From: Firmicutes bacterium M10-2
GTDB taxonomy: Bacteria; Bacillota_I; Bacilli_A; Erysipelotrichales; Erysipelotrichaceae
DNA length: 64,000 nt
Assembly (NCBI GenBank): GCA_000403415.2
Contig: KE159681.1
Location: forward strand, 145,730 to 209,729
Direction: 5' to 3'
Position numbers and translations under genes: made by a program. This document shows, piece by piece, positions 39,021-47,607 of the stretch. Positions within the stretch are counted from its first letter, which is position 1. Each line of letters opens with the position of its first letter. The notes beneath the pieces are model-generated. The model was not told the DNA's origin, did not search any database, and was given only the letters and a program-made list of their open reading frames with translations.

Positions 39021-39704
39021 CGTTTCCCGATCAATCGTGTTTCGTATGTTTTGCATTTGGTTATCAAGAGCGTCACTGATCTGCGCACATTGCAAGAGCT
39101 GCAAAGAGAGTGCATCGACCAACTCTTTGGACAACGCTTTTTTATAGCGCATTTGGTGTTCCAATGAGGCCCAAAACTCCATAGCAATTGTCCTTAACTG
39201 CACTTCGACTTTCATCATTTTCTTTTCATGCATTAAAAAAATAGGCACTTCGACAATGAGATGAAGCGAGCGGTAGCCGTTTCGTTTTGGATTTCGTATG
39301 TAGTCTTTCTTTTTGATGAGCACGATATCGTCTTGTTCCAGAAACGCATTGGCAAGACGATCGATATCATCGATAAAAGGACAAACAATGCGAATACCTG
39401 CCACATCGAAAATTTCCTGTTCGATATTTTCTATCGAAACTTCCAATTCTTTGCTTTCCAGCTTGTCAAAAATGCTTTTCGGAGATTTCAGTCGTGTTTG
39501 AATATCATTGATAGGATTGCGATCGTTGAGAAGTGTGCTTTCATCCGCTAAAATTTGAAACTTCGTTTCGACTTCCCGAATGGCCGCTCGATAATACGTC
39601 ATGAGCGATAAAAACTCCAAAGAGCTTTCCAATATTATTTCGGATTGCTCAATGCTTGTTTTTTTTGTGTTCTGTCTATTGCTTGATTCCATTTTCCCTA
39701 TCAT
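39000..39704 (-). CDS. Small alarmone synthetase (RelP/RelQ type)
   Basis: A 234-aa single-domain ppGpp synthetase. FDVAGIRIVCPFIDDIDRLA, KKDYIRNPKRNGYRSLHLIV and VEVQLRTIAMEFWASLEHQM are the RelA/SpoT synthetase motifs; no hydrolase, TGS or ACT domains. It makes (p)ppGpp from GTP or GDP and ATP in cell-wall or other stress. Its ATG overlaps the stop of the upstream unknown gene (ATGA), so the two are translated together. Confidence 0.92.
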   Translation of the reverse strand: MIGKMESSNRQNTKKTSIEQSEIILESSLEFLSLMTYYRAAIREVETKFQILADESTLLNDRNPINDIQTRLKSPKSIFDKLESKELEVSIENIEQEIFDVAGIRIVCPFIDDIDRLANAFLEQDDIVLIKKKDYIRNPKRNGYRSLHLIVEVPIFLMHEKKMMKVEVQLRTIAMEFWASLEHQMRYKKALSKELVDALSLQLLQCAQISDALDNQMQNIRNTIDRETKKEVSK

Positions 39705-40870
39705 CCTATGAATCCACTTTCACGAATGCATTGTTTCAAATAAGGGATTTCCTGTTCGTCGGCAGCTACATCATGGAAAAACAATTCCTGATTGTCATGA
39801 CGGACAAGTGCTTCGATCACATATACTCCGTCTTCATTCCAGTCATCGATCCAAACAGAATTGCCGTTGACAAGTTCCGGCTCCTGATCCATTAGATTTT
39901 CCTTATCGGTAATGATCTCGTCTTGCCGACTTGCTTGGATCAACCAACTCCACTGTCCTTCATCTGTATACGGAGCCATAAGATTAATTGATCGTGTCAA
40001 TGGGTCATAACTTCGTTCGGCTGCACCGGGAGCGACCACTTTTGCGTCTTCGAAAAGATGGTAAACTTCTTTTGTTCTATACTGAATTGCTTCTTGATCC
40101 ATAGGAATGGCATCTTCTAATTTGTTCTCTCTTCCCAGCTCTTTGATTAAAGTGTCGTATTCTTTGACCGGCATCGCAAGGTTTTTGTCTTTTTCATGAG
40201 CAATCTCTAAATAATCACATACTTCGTTCGCTGTCTTTTTTGTGTTTTCATTCATATTCGTATAAATTCCGACCCCTTCTTTTGCCAACAAGGTCAATGC
40301 GGCATTTTTATAAAACTGGGCGTCCCGATCCCAATCGTTCCATACATAAAACGAGTCCATGAGATCGTGCAGTTCCGCATTTTTGAATTGCTCCTTATCC
40401 ATATCTCCGATGGATGTCAGGATGCGTCCTTGTTTTTCGATTGGCAGAAAATACGTTTCATCATAGAGATAGTTTTTCTTTCGAAATTCGGGATCGGTCA
40501 ACAGCAAATTTCGCATATAGTCAAGTTCGTTTTCATAAATATGATGCAGACGATGAAAATCCTCGTCATTAGCGTATTCAAGGTCATCGATCAATTCATA
40601 TTCTCCCGGCACCTCTTCTTCGATATCCTTAAACAGATCAACCACAAATGCGTGAAATCCTGCACCTGCATGACGTGTATTGGCTGTAAGGATCATTGTC
40701 ATATCTTCTTCGGTAACTAAGATCTTTCCTTGCGGACACACAAGGATCTCTACTTGGTTTCCGCGATCTTCGATTTGCACTCCTTCTCTATGGCACAAGG
40801 CGCCAAGCACCTCGTACAATTCGTTCATTTCTTTTTCATTTCGATCTTTGCAGATTAGTTGTACATACAT
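39701..40870 (-). CDS. Acidic protein of unknown function coupled to the alarmone synthetase
   Basis: A 389-aa soluble, strongly acidic protein with no signal peptide. Blocks worth noting: ILVTEEDMTMILTANTRHAGAG, EDFHRLHHIYENELDYMRN, SFYVWNDWDRDAQFYKNAAL and the end ALVRHDNQELFFHD. I recognise no family. The gene overlaps the synthetase start by 4 nt and is the first gene of that pair, so a partner, regulator or target of alarmone signalling is possible. Confidence 0.75.
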   Translation of the reverse strand: MYVQLICKDRNEKEMNELYEVLGALCHREGVQIEDRGNQVEILVCPQGKILVTEEDMTMILTANTRHAGAGFHAFVVDLFKDIEEEVPGEYELIDDLEYANDEDFHRLHHIYENELDYMRNLLLTDPEFRKKNYLYDETYFLPIEKQGRILTSIGDMDKEQFKNAELHDLMDSFYVWNDWDRDAQFYKNAALTLLAKEGVGIYTNMNENTKKTANEVCDYLEIAHEKDKNLAMPVKEYDTLIKELGRENKLEDAIPMDQEAIQYRTKEVYHLFEDAKVVAPGAAERSYDPLTRSINLMAPYTDEGQWSWLIQASRQDEIITDKENLMDQEPELVNGNSVWIDDWNEDGVYVIEALVRHDNQELFFHDVAADEQEIPYLKQCIRESGFIG

Positions 40871-40884
40871 ATTGTCTTTCCTCC

Positions 40885-40915
40885 AAAAAAAGACACTTCG
40901 TGCCTTCTTTTTTTA
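40885..40915 (-). terminator. Terminator of the lipoprotein gene
   Basis: On the minus strand GGCAC-GAA-GTGTC flanked by A-run and U-run, overlapping the lipoprotein stop codon. Confidence 0.65.
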
Positions 40916-41584
40916 TTCTACCGCGATGATTCGATATACGTCTTTCGGCTCTCCGGATTCTTTATCTGTTGTTACATCAGCATTGGATACATAATGAATA
41001 TCCTGCATTTTAATTATTGTGCATTTCGCACTTGTTTTAAAGTTGGATGCATCACTTGCCTTGACATATTCAATATTTGCGTCCATCGTATATCCATCGT
41101 ATTGTTTATCCATATATGTGACCATTTCGGGCTTTACATTACTTAAAGTAATATTTTCTACTTGCGGCAAAGCGTCTTTTCCTTCATTGGTCAAGATAAT
41201 GGCATAGTTGTTGTAGTAGTAATACTTCGCATATTCCTGAAACGCTTCGTTACTTGTACTCGGAATATAATCCAATCCGCCAATATCTCCGTCATTGTCT
41301 TTATTGGAAAGCGTAAAGAAATCGGCAATAAATGCTTTGGCAACGGCTTGCGCCTGTTCTTCATCGCTTTTATTCAAGGAGGCGCTGACTTCATCATATG
41401 TTTTTGCGATATATGATGTAGGATTGATAGGCGCCCAATAGGTGTCGTTTTCCTGGACTGTTACTTTTGTCGTTTCTTCTTTCTTTTCGGTTTGATCATT
41501 GTTCTTGCTCGTATCCTGACAACCACTCAATACGGCACAGGATGAAAGCGCGAAAATAAACATCCACTGTTTGATATATCTCAT
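40913..41584 (-). CDS. Lipoprotein of unknown function
   Basis: A 223-aa lipoprotein: signal peptide MRYIKQWMFIFALSSCAVLS with lipobox LSGC, an Asp/Lys/Thr-rich linker, then a cystatin/NTF2-like looking domain (AVAKAFIADFFTLSNKDNDGDIGG ... YAIILTNEGKDALPQV). No family assigned. Single-gene unit. Confidence 0.75.
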   Translation of the reverse strand: MRYIKQWMFIFALSSCAVLSGCQDTSKNNDQTEKKEETTKVTVQENDTYWAPINPTSYIAKTYDEVSASLNKSDEEQAQAVAKAFIADFFTLSNKDNDGDIGGLDYIPSTSNEAFQEYAKYYYYNNYAIILTNEGKDALPQVENITLSNVKPEMVTYMDKQYDGYTMDANIEYVKASDASNFKTSAKCTIIKMQDIHYVSNADVTTDKESGEPKDVYRIIAVE

Positions 41585-41688
41585 TTATCTTCCTCAATTT
41601 CTAATCTTTTTTAGTATAACACATGTTGGAAAAGGAACAAACAGGACATCAAGTGCTATAATAAAACACAAAAAGGAGTAATTTGCAC

Positions 41689-42567
41689 ATGAATCAAATC
41701 GCAAAGGATTGGATCGATTATGAAGTAATCGATACTGGAAATAAAGAAAAACTAGAACGTTGGAACCAAGTCATCCTGCGGCGTCCTGACCCTGTCGCTG
41801 TTTGGCCGATCCGAAATTCTTCGGCATGGAACAAGGCAGACGCTGTGTATCATCGTTCCAACAAAGGGGGCGGGAGCTGGGAATACAAAAAACAGCTCAA
41901 AGAATATTGGACTCTTCGATACAAAGATCTCTTGTTCAAAATTTCCCCGACAGGTTTCAAGCATACCGGACTTTTCCCCGAACAGGCAAGCAATTGGGAT
42001 TTTATGATGAACACTATCCAAAAAGCTAAGGAAAGCGGAAAAGAAAATATCCGAATCTTGAATTTGTTCGCATATACAGGTGGAGCGACAATGGCTTGCG
42101 CAAAAGCCGGAGCCGAAGAAGTCGTCCATGTGGACGCTTCTAAAGGAATTAATGAATGGGCAAAAGAAAATATGAAGCTTAATCATCTGGAAGACCACAC
42201 GATTCGTTTCATCGTTGATGATGTCATGAAGTTCATTCAACGAGAAATTCGCCGTGGACGCAAATACGATGGGATTGTTATGGATCCCCCAAGTTATGGC
42301 CGTGGTCCGAAAAACGAAATATGGAAGCTTGAAAACAATTTGTACGATCTTGTTCACGAAGCTCAGAAACTGCTGAGCAATGATCCGCTGTTTTTGATCG
42401 TGAATTGCTATACAACAGGGTTTTCTTTATGTACATTAGATGAAGTGATGAAACGCGCCATCGACAAAAGCGGAAAAATCGAAGTCGGAGAAAACCTTCT
42501 TCCGGTTACCGCAAACGACAGTATTCTTCCTTGCGGTATCTTCGGACGCTGGACACCTAAGAAATAA
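41689..42567 (+). CDS. SAM-dependent methyltransferase, RlmI-like
   Basis: A 292-aa class-I methyltransferase. ATG 41689 follows AAGGAG by 10 nt; an extended -10 (TGCTATAAT, 41654-41662) lies 27 nt upstream. SAM motif NLFAYTGGATMACAKAGA with HVDASKGINEWAKEN, and catalytic-type DGIVMDPPSYGRGP; similar proteins methylate C5 of cytosine in 23S rRNA. The N-terminal PUA domain of RlmI is absent. rRNA as substrate is inference. Confidence 0.85.
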   Translation: MNQIAKDWIDYEVIDTGNKEKLERWNQVILRRPDPVAVWPIRNSSAWNKADAVYHRSNKGGGSWEYKKQLKEYWTLRYKDLLFKISPTGFKHTGLFPEQASNWDFMMNTIQKAKESGKENIRILNLFAYTGGATMACAKAGAEEVVHVDASKGINEWAKENMKLNHLEDHTIRFIVDDVMKFIQREIRRGRKYDGIVMDPPSYGRGPKNEIWKLENNLYDLVHEAQKLLSNDPLFLIVNCYTTGFSLCTLDEVMKRAIDKSGKIEVGENLLPVTANDSILPCGIFGRWTPKK

Positions 42568-42579
42568 AGGAGAAAAAGT

Positions 42580-42692
42580 AAAGTGAACCCCAAAATTTGG
42601 ACAACCAAATAAAGAGGTTCACTTTTTCTATGTCTAAAATAAACAATAAACAACGATTGGAAATCGATCATCAAAGAAAGCAAGCGGTTTAG
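42580..42692 (+). mobile_element. IS3-family end remnant with a 20-codon orfA stub
   Basis: TGAACCCCAAAATTTGGACAA at 42584 is the kind of end seen in IS3/IS150-group elements. AAAGTGAACC (42580-42589) and GGTTCACTTT (42616-42625) form a hairpin that can also end the methyltransferase transcript. A frame from 42630 reads MSKINNKQRLEIDHQRKQAV and stops at 42690-42692, like the beginning of an orfA. Nothing else of the IS is seen; 42693-42819 holds no feature I can support. Confidence 0.55.
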
Positions 42693-42819
42693 AATTTTTA
42701 TGACATTGTACACCTTCTTAGTTTGAGAGGTTAAACAAAAGATCGATCATGAGCACTAAGCATCTCATACCGACCTTATGTTTAGGAGAAGAATTCATAT
42801 TTTGTAAATGAAATATGTT

Positions 42820-43329
42820 TCAGCCATCTATATTATTTGTTTTGAATTGGGGTAAACACAACAAGAACAAGCCTGCTAAGATCCAATCGAGTTGGATCAC
42901 TCCCACATTCAACAATGGGCTTCCGGTCACAATGCCCATTATAATTCCTAAAAGAAATGAAATAATTTGTGTGGCAAAAATACAATAGGCTGTTTTACGA
43001 ATAAGATCTTGAATATTCCATTGATCGTTTTTCCAATTTTTCAAAATTCGGTACCCCAGAAAATATGAAATCACCTTAAATACCATTACTACACTTAATC
43101 CAAAATAGATTCCTATCATCCAGAAATAATCGATATTTAATAATTTTCCAATCATTTCCTGATTCATCGTTGCGTCAAGCAATCCCTGATCCTGTAAAAA
43201 CACGAACAAATTCGGTTGAAAAGCCAGACTGACCCCAACCATGAACATCATGAGCGCTCCAAATCCACTTATAATCGCACCAACCAAAGAAACATAACTA
43301 GCAATACTATATAATGTCTTTTTTTTCAT
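42820..43329 (-). CDS. Four-helix membrane protein of unknown function
   Basis: A 169-aa integral membrane protein with four hydrophobic segments (about 10-35, 66-90, 108-128, 135-160). KKKTLYSIASYVSLVGAIISG begins helix 1. It resembles small DUF4064-type membrane proteins in layout but I cannot assign it. Confidence 0.65.
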   Translation of the reverse strand: MKKKTLYSIASYVSLVGAIISGFGALMMFMVGVSLAFQPNLFVFLQDQGLLDATMNQEMIGKLLNIDYFWMIGIYFGLSVVMVFKVISYFLGYRILKNWKNDQWNIQDLIRKTAYCIFATQIISFLLGIIMGIVTGSPLLNVGVIQLDWILAGLFLLCLPQFKTNNIDG

Positions 43330-43342
43330 AACTCATTTTCCT

Positions 43343-43489
43343 TTAACAGAAAGAAGAGATATTGTATCTTCTCTTCGTTTCCGCTTTTTTCAGCCAATAA
43401 TAATCCAATATATGATGTTCTTCACCTGGTTTTGGAACTACGGTTGTTCCTACTATCGCTAAATAAAATACCGCAATAATCTTTTTCAT
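43343..43489 (-). CDS. Short secreted or membrane peptide, doubtful
   Basis: A 48-aa frame: MKKIIAVFYLAIVGTTVVPKP is signal-like, followed by a polar, tyrosine-rich tail ending in SSFC. An AGAGAGAATGGG stretch precedes the ATG; an ATG two codons earlier is also possible. It lies 13 nt before the four-helix protein gene on the same strand. May be a real peptide gene; coding evidence is weak. Confidence 0.4.
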   Translation of the reverse strand: MKKIIAVFYLAIVGTTVVPKPGEEHHILDYYWLKKAETKRRYNISSFC

Positions 43490-43651
43490 ACCCATTCTCT
43501 CTTTCATTCTTTTGTAAGAATATAATACAATATTGTGTATGTTTATGTCTATAGTTTTAAAAAAAAAACAAAGAAATAAAACAAACTTAATAGGTATGTT
43601 TTTCCAAGAGAAAAAAGCTGAACAATTATTCAAGATTTTAATTAAAGACCA

Positions 43652-44626
43652 TTATTCATCTTCCAGTTTCTCCACCAACAAGCGTTCCAGCTCTTGTGGA
43701 AGATGCCTTGCCCCTCGGATTGACTTCAAACCGTAGTCCTTTAGCTTTTTGATTGGAAACTCTTTATCGTACGATTTTAACATCCGAATCTTCATCGTTT
43801 TATGGTCCGGATCGATATTTGTCACCTTGCACGCAAACTGAATTTCCTGTATTGGTGCACTGATATAAATAAAGACAAAATCTCCCTTTTGAAAATTCGC
43901 CTTACAATGCCATATGATCTCTTTGTTTTTGGAAAATGCCTGTTTTACATCATATATATCCGGTTTAGACGGAATGACCCAGCATTTTGAGCTCGTTTCC
44001 GTAAAAGCATGACTTTCTTTGATGAGCTTCATGATCTCTTCATCTTCTAACGTATCATCAAGCACAATTGAGATCCAATACGTCTTGTTCATGTGGTATG
44101 CCGGTATATACCCCTCCTTTTTTTGAAGCTGTTCGACTTTTTTTCGATCCAGCTTTACATTGAGCACTGTTATTATCTTTTCCTCTTCTTTTTTATTAAG
44201 AATGACAGCATACCACTTTTCATTCGCCGAATTGCGGAACACACCCGCATCCTCATTGTTTTTAAATAGAAACTCCGGCTCATCTTCATATTCCTTTTTT
44301 ACTTTTGCTGTGATGCGGTTTGCTTGTTGATTGGCAAACCACACATCTTTATAAGCTTTTCTGACAAGTTGTTCCAAAATAATATTGATTTCTTCTTTTA
44401 TGCGCAGCCCAAATTCACCTGTCCCTACTTTGTAGCCAATGTATTCCTCTTCGAATGCTGTATCCATCACCCTATATGTCGTATTCTCTTTCGTGACAAC
44501 AACCTCCAATCTAAACTCCCCGTCAAGAATCGGAAACCATTTGACCCATGCATCTTTTTTCTTTTTGAAACCAGCCTGTTCGATTTTTTCAATCACAGGA
44601 CTTTTTTTCTCGAATATCTTTTCCAT
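43652..44626 (-). CDS. MmcQ/YjbR-like protein fused to an EVE/PUA-like domain
   Basis: A 324-aa protein with two parts. Residues about 1-205 contain two MmcQ/YjbR-like blocks (VFRNSANEKWYAVILNKK; AYHMNKTYWISIVLDDTL), a CyaY-like fold thought to bind DNA. Residues about 210-324 read CWVIPSKPDIYDVKQAF, IIWHCKANFQKGDFVFIYIS and IRGARHLPQELERLL, which is the layout of EVE/PUA-like domains that recognise modified bases. Function unknown. The gene stands alone. Confidence 0.75.
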   Translation of the reverse strand: MEKIFEKKSPVIEKIEQAGFKKKKDAWVKWFPILDGEFRLEVVVTKENTTYRVMDTAFEEEYIGYKVGTGEFGLRIKEEINIILEQLVRKAYKDVWFANQQANRITAKVKKEYEDEPEFLFKNNEDAGVFRNSANEKWYAVILNKKEEEKIITVLNVKLDRKKVEQLQKKEGYIPAYHMNKTYWISIVLDDTLEDEEIMKLIKESHAFTETSSKCWVIPSKPDIYDVKQAFSKNKEIIWHCKANFQKGDFVFIYISAPIQEIQFACKVTNIDPDHKTMKIRMLKSYDKEFPIKKLKDYGLKSIRGARHLPQELERLLVEKLEDE

Positions 44627-44649
44627 GATTTCACTGTATCAAAACAAGT

Positions 44650-44680
44650 TCAAAAGAAAAAGACCGGTTTCCCGATCTTT
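44650..44680 (-). terminator. Terminator of the methionine transporter operon
   Basis: AAAGACCGG (44659-44667) and CCGATCTTT (44672-44680), one G-U pair, with the U-run coming from the A-rich 44652-44660. Confidence 0.8.
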
Positions 44681-44687
44681 CATATTC

Positions 44688-45539
44688 TTATTGTGCTGCT
44701 TGCACTGTATCGCCGAAATTTTCCACAATGAACGCCTTGATATCATCTGATTTCAAAACTTTCACTAATTCCTGAACCGCTTCATTGTCTTTGTTTGCTT
44801 CTTTTACTGCAATCACATTAGCATACAGTTTTGCCGCATCGCTGTCAGAAGCTTCCTGAGCTCTTAAATAATCCGTAATATCAGCATCCAAAGCATAGTT
44901 TCCGTTTACTACTACGACCGCAACATCTTTAATTCTTGAAGGAATTTGATCGGCGGCAATTTCCACGATTTCGACATTTTTAGGATTATCTTTGATATCA
45001 GCAACTGTCGCTTTGTCAATTGTCGCATCATCATTCAATGTGATCACGCCAAGATCTTGAAGCAGGAACAAAGCACGCGCCTCATTTGTCGCATCGTTTG
45101 GCACAACAATTTGATCTCCCTCTTTTAAGTTGTCCAAATTGATTTCTTCCAACGTTTCCGAATAAGCACCCATTGGCTCATAGTGGATCGAACCTGCACT
45201 CACTAAATATCCGTCATCTCCTTCAGAATATCCGCTATCGGCATTGTAGCTGTCCAAGTACGGCTGATGCTGGAAATAGTTCGCATCCAAAGAACCATCA
45301 CTTGTTGAAGGATTAATGTTTGGATAATCCGAGAATTCCGTAATTTCCAAAGTATATCCGTCTTTTTCCATGATTTTTTTTGCTTCTTCCAAGATCACGG
45401 CATGTGGCGAAGTTGTCGCACCGACATTGATCGTTTTGCTCGCACTCTCGTTCTTATTGGTATCATCACTTCCTGATCCGCAAGCGCTTAAAGATAATGC
45501 TACTGTGGCTGCTGCCGCTAATTTAAATAGTTTGTTCAT
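44688..45539 (-). CDS. metQ: Methionine-binding lipoprotein MetQ (NlpA family)
   Basis: A 283-aa lipoprotein: signal and lipobox LSLSACGSG, then INVGATTSPHAVILEEAKKI, SLDANYFQHQPYLDSYN and VVPNDATNEARALFLLQDLG, typical of MetQ. It catches methionine outside the membrane for MetNI. Last gene of metN-metI-metQ. Confidence 0.95.
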   Translation of the reverse strand: MNKLFKLAAAATVALSLSACGSGSDDTNKNESASKTINVGATTSPHAVILEEAKKIMEKDGYTLEITEFSDYPNINPSTSDGSLDANYFQHQPYLDSYNADSGYSEGDDGYLVSAGSIHYEPMGAYSETLEEINLDNLKEGDQIVVPNDATNEARALFLLQDLGVITLNDDATIDKATVADIKDNPKNVEIVEIAADQIPSRIKDVAVVVVNGNYALDADITDYLRAQEASDSDAAKLYANVIAVKEANKDNEAVQELVKVLKSDDIKAFIVENFGDTVQAAQ

Positions 45540-45575
45540 TTTTTTTCCTCCTAAAAATTTTCTTTTACTTAAAAC

Positions 45576-46250
45576 TTAGTGAGTCGTTTTATCGACCAAT
45601 TTATTACCAATCGACTGAATAACCGATATGATAATCAAAATCAAGATCACTACAGTGTACGTAATATCATACATATAGCGCTGTCCATAGCGGATTGCCA
45701 TATCTCCTAGGCCTCCCGCACCCACTGCACCGACAATCGCAATCTGTCCGATCAGTGCGATCAACGTGATCGTAATGCCACGAATCATTCCCGGCACGTT
45801 TTCCCGCAAATAAACATGCAAGATGATTTGCATTGGCGACATTCCCATCGAAATTGCCGCCTCGACAATTCCCTCATCGATTTCCATCATTGCGGATTCC
45901 ATTTGTCTTGCCATAAAAGGAATCGTTCCGACTACAAGAGGCACGAGTGCCCCGCTGATCCCGATCGTCGTATTGAAGATGATCCTTGACAAAAAGAACA
46001 GCATCGGAATGAGGATGATAAACGGAATCGAACGGAACAAATTGATGATCTTATCTAAGATAAAGAAAACCACTTTATTTTCCAAAATCCCGCCTTTTCT
46101 TGTCACAACAACGATCACGCCGAAAATCAGGCCGATCACCAGCGAAATCACACCGGAATACAGCAACATTAAAAGCGTATCCAGGATCGCTTTCGGAAAT
46201 TGATGGGCATATTTCACAACATTCGGAATAAACTCAATCAATATGTCCAC
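45576..46250 (-). CDS. metI: Methionine ABC transporter permease
   Basis: A 224-aa inner-membrane subunit with five helices; the EAA-type loop AAISMGMSPMQIILHVYLRE contacts MetN. Overlaps the metN stop by 17 nt. Confidence 0.95.
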   Translation of the reverse strand: MDILIEFIPNVVKYAHQFPKAILDTLLMLLYSGVISLVIGLIFGVIVVVTRKGGILENKVVFFILDKIINLFRSIPFIILIPMLFFLSRIIFNTTIGISGALVPLVVGTIPFMARQMESAMMEIDEGIVEAAISMGMSPMQIILHVYLRENVPGMIRGITITLIALIGQIAIVGAVGAGGLGDMAIRYGQRYMYDITYTVVILILIIISVIQSIGNKLVDKTTH

Positions 46251-47277
46251 GTTTCATCACCTCCACATAAACGCCTTCTTTCTTGCAAAATTCCAGCGCC
46301 TTTCTGATATTTTCATCATCTCCGGTAAATACAGTAACCAAAGTACCTAAAGGCGAATCCTTGATGACTTCCACATTTCCGAAAATGATTGAACAATCCA
46401 CATTGTATGTGCGGGAAATCTCGGAAATAATCGCCTCTTTTGTATTATTGGATGTATATTTTAAACGGACTAGCTGCTGATTGGGATTGAGCTGGGTCAA
46501 AGGATGCTTTTCTTCGATCAGCTCGTTAATCTTGTTCGAGTTATTTGTCGTATTGATAAAATTCTTTGTAATTTCTTCAATCGGTTCAATGAAGATCGGC
46601 ACAATATCGTTCTTTTCGACAACCCGTCCGTTTTCCATGACTGCTACACGATCGCATATTTCTTTTACAACAAGCATTTCATGGGTGATCATAACTACTG
46701 TGATTTTCATTTCCTTGTTGACCTTTTTGATCAACTTTAAGATACTTTGTGTCGTTTGCGGATCAAGCGCGCTTGTCGCCTCGTCACACAACAGCACTTT
46801 CGGATCACTTGCCAACGCTCTTGCGATTGCTACTCGCTGTTTCTGTCCTCCCGAAAGTTGGGACGGATACGAATCTTTCCGCTCCACAAGATCAATCAAT
46901 TCCAAAAGCTCCATCACTTTCTTATCGATTTCTTTTTTATCTTTTTTCATCATGCGCAGCGGCATTGCGATATTTTCGTAAATTGTTTTCGCTCGCAACA
47001 AGTTGAAATGCTGAAAGATCATTCCCATTTTTTGCCTTTCGGCACGCAGCTCTTTGGCAGAAAGTTCCAGAAGATCTTTTCCGTCGAAAATAACCTTCCC
47101 GTCATCCGGCCTTTCCAATAAATTGATGCAGCGCACCAATGTCGATTTCCCGGCTCCCGAAAATCCAATGATCCCGTAAATTTGTCCTTCTTTGATTTCA
47201 AGACTTACATCCTTGACTGCATGCACTTCGCCGTCTTTGGTTTGAAACGATTTGGTGACATGTTCTAATCGGATCAT
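46234..47277 (-). CDS. metN: Methionine ABC transporter ATP-binding protein
   Basis: A 347-aa ATPase; the start MIRLEHVTKSFQTKDGEVHA at 47277 has AAAGGAT upstream. Walker A GFSGAGKSTLVRC, signature LSGGQKQRVAIARAL, Walker B VLLCDEATSALD, and a C-terminal NIL domain (about 265-345) that senses methionine. Controlled by the Met T-box just upstream. Confidence 0.96.
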   Translation of the reverse strand: MIRLEHVTKSFQTKDGEVHAVKDVSLEIKEGQIYGIIGFSGAGKSTLVRCINLLERPDDGKVIFDGKDLLELSAKELRAERQKMGMIFQHFNLLRAKTIYENIAMPLRMMKKDKKEIDKKVMELLELIDLVERKDSYPSQLSGGQKQRVAIARALASDPKVLLCDEATSALDPQTTQSILKLIKKVNKEMKITVVMITHEMLVVKEICDRVAVMENGRVVEKNDIVPIFIEPIEEITKNFINTTNNSNKINELIEEKHPLTQLNPNQQLVRLKYTSNNTKEAIISEISRTYNVDCSIIFGNVEVIKDSPLGTLVTVFTGDDENIRKALEFCKKEGVYVEVMKRGHID

Positions 47278-47289
47278 ATTTATCCATCC

Positions 47290-47552
47290 TTTCCAAAAAA
47301 AAACTTTCATCCAACGATAGGACGAAAGTGAATTCGCGTTACCACCTATTTTCATCTTTTCCTCACGAAAAAGACCTCATCAAGTACAACCATACTTTAT
47401 CACGATAACGGGTGAACCCGTCACGACCTACATTTCGATCGTGCAACTCCAAGACCATGTTCCTTCAAACTTCCATATTTCCTTTCACCGGCCGGAAACT
47501 CTCTACGCTTTTCATTTGAAGTACTCTTCTTTTCAACATCAATTTATGGTTA
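47290..47552 (-). promoter_or_regulatory. T-box riboswitch for methionine
   Basis: On the minus strand the conserved T-box AGGTGGTAACGCG lies at 47347-47335, followed by a terminator (ACTTTCATCC/GGACGAAAGT with a U9 tract) at 47291-47329. The leader upstream folds into a long stem I, with a candidate AUG specifier at 47458-47456 in GAACATGGTC. Uncharged tRNA-Met would favour the antiterminator and turn on metNIQ. Confidence 0.92.
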
Positions 47553-47553
47553 G

Positions 47554-47582
47554 ATAGTAACAGTTTTACAAAAGTATGTCAA
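47554..47582 (-). promoter_or_regulatory. Promoter of the metNIQ T-box leader
   Basis: TTGACA (47582-47577), a 17-nt spacer and TACTAT (47559-47554). Confidence 0.8.
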
Positions 47583-47607
47583 AGATTTTCTGAAAATTTT
47601 CAAAAAA

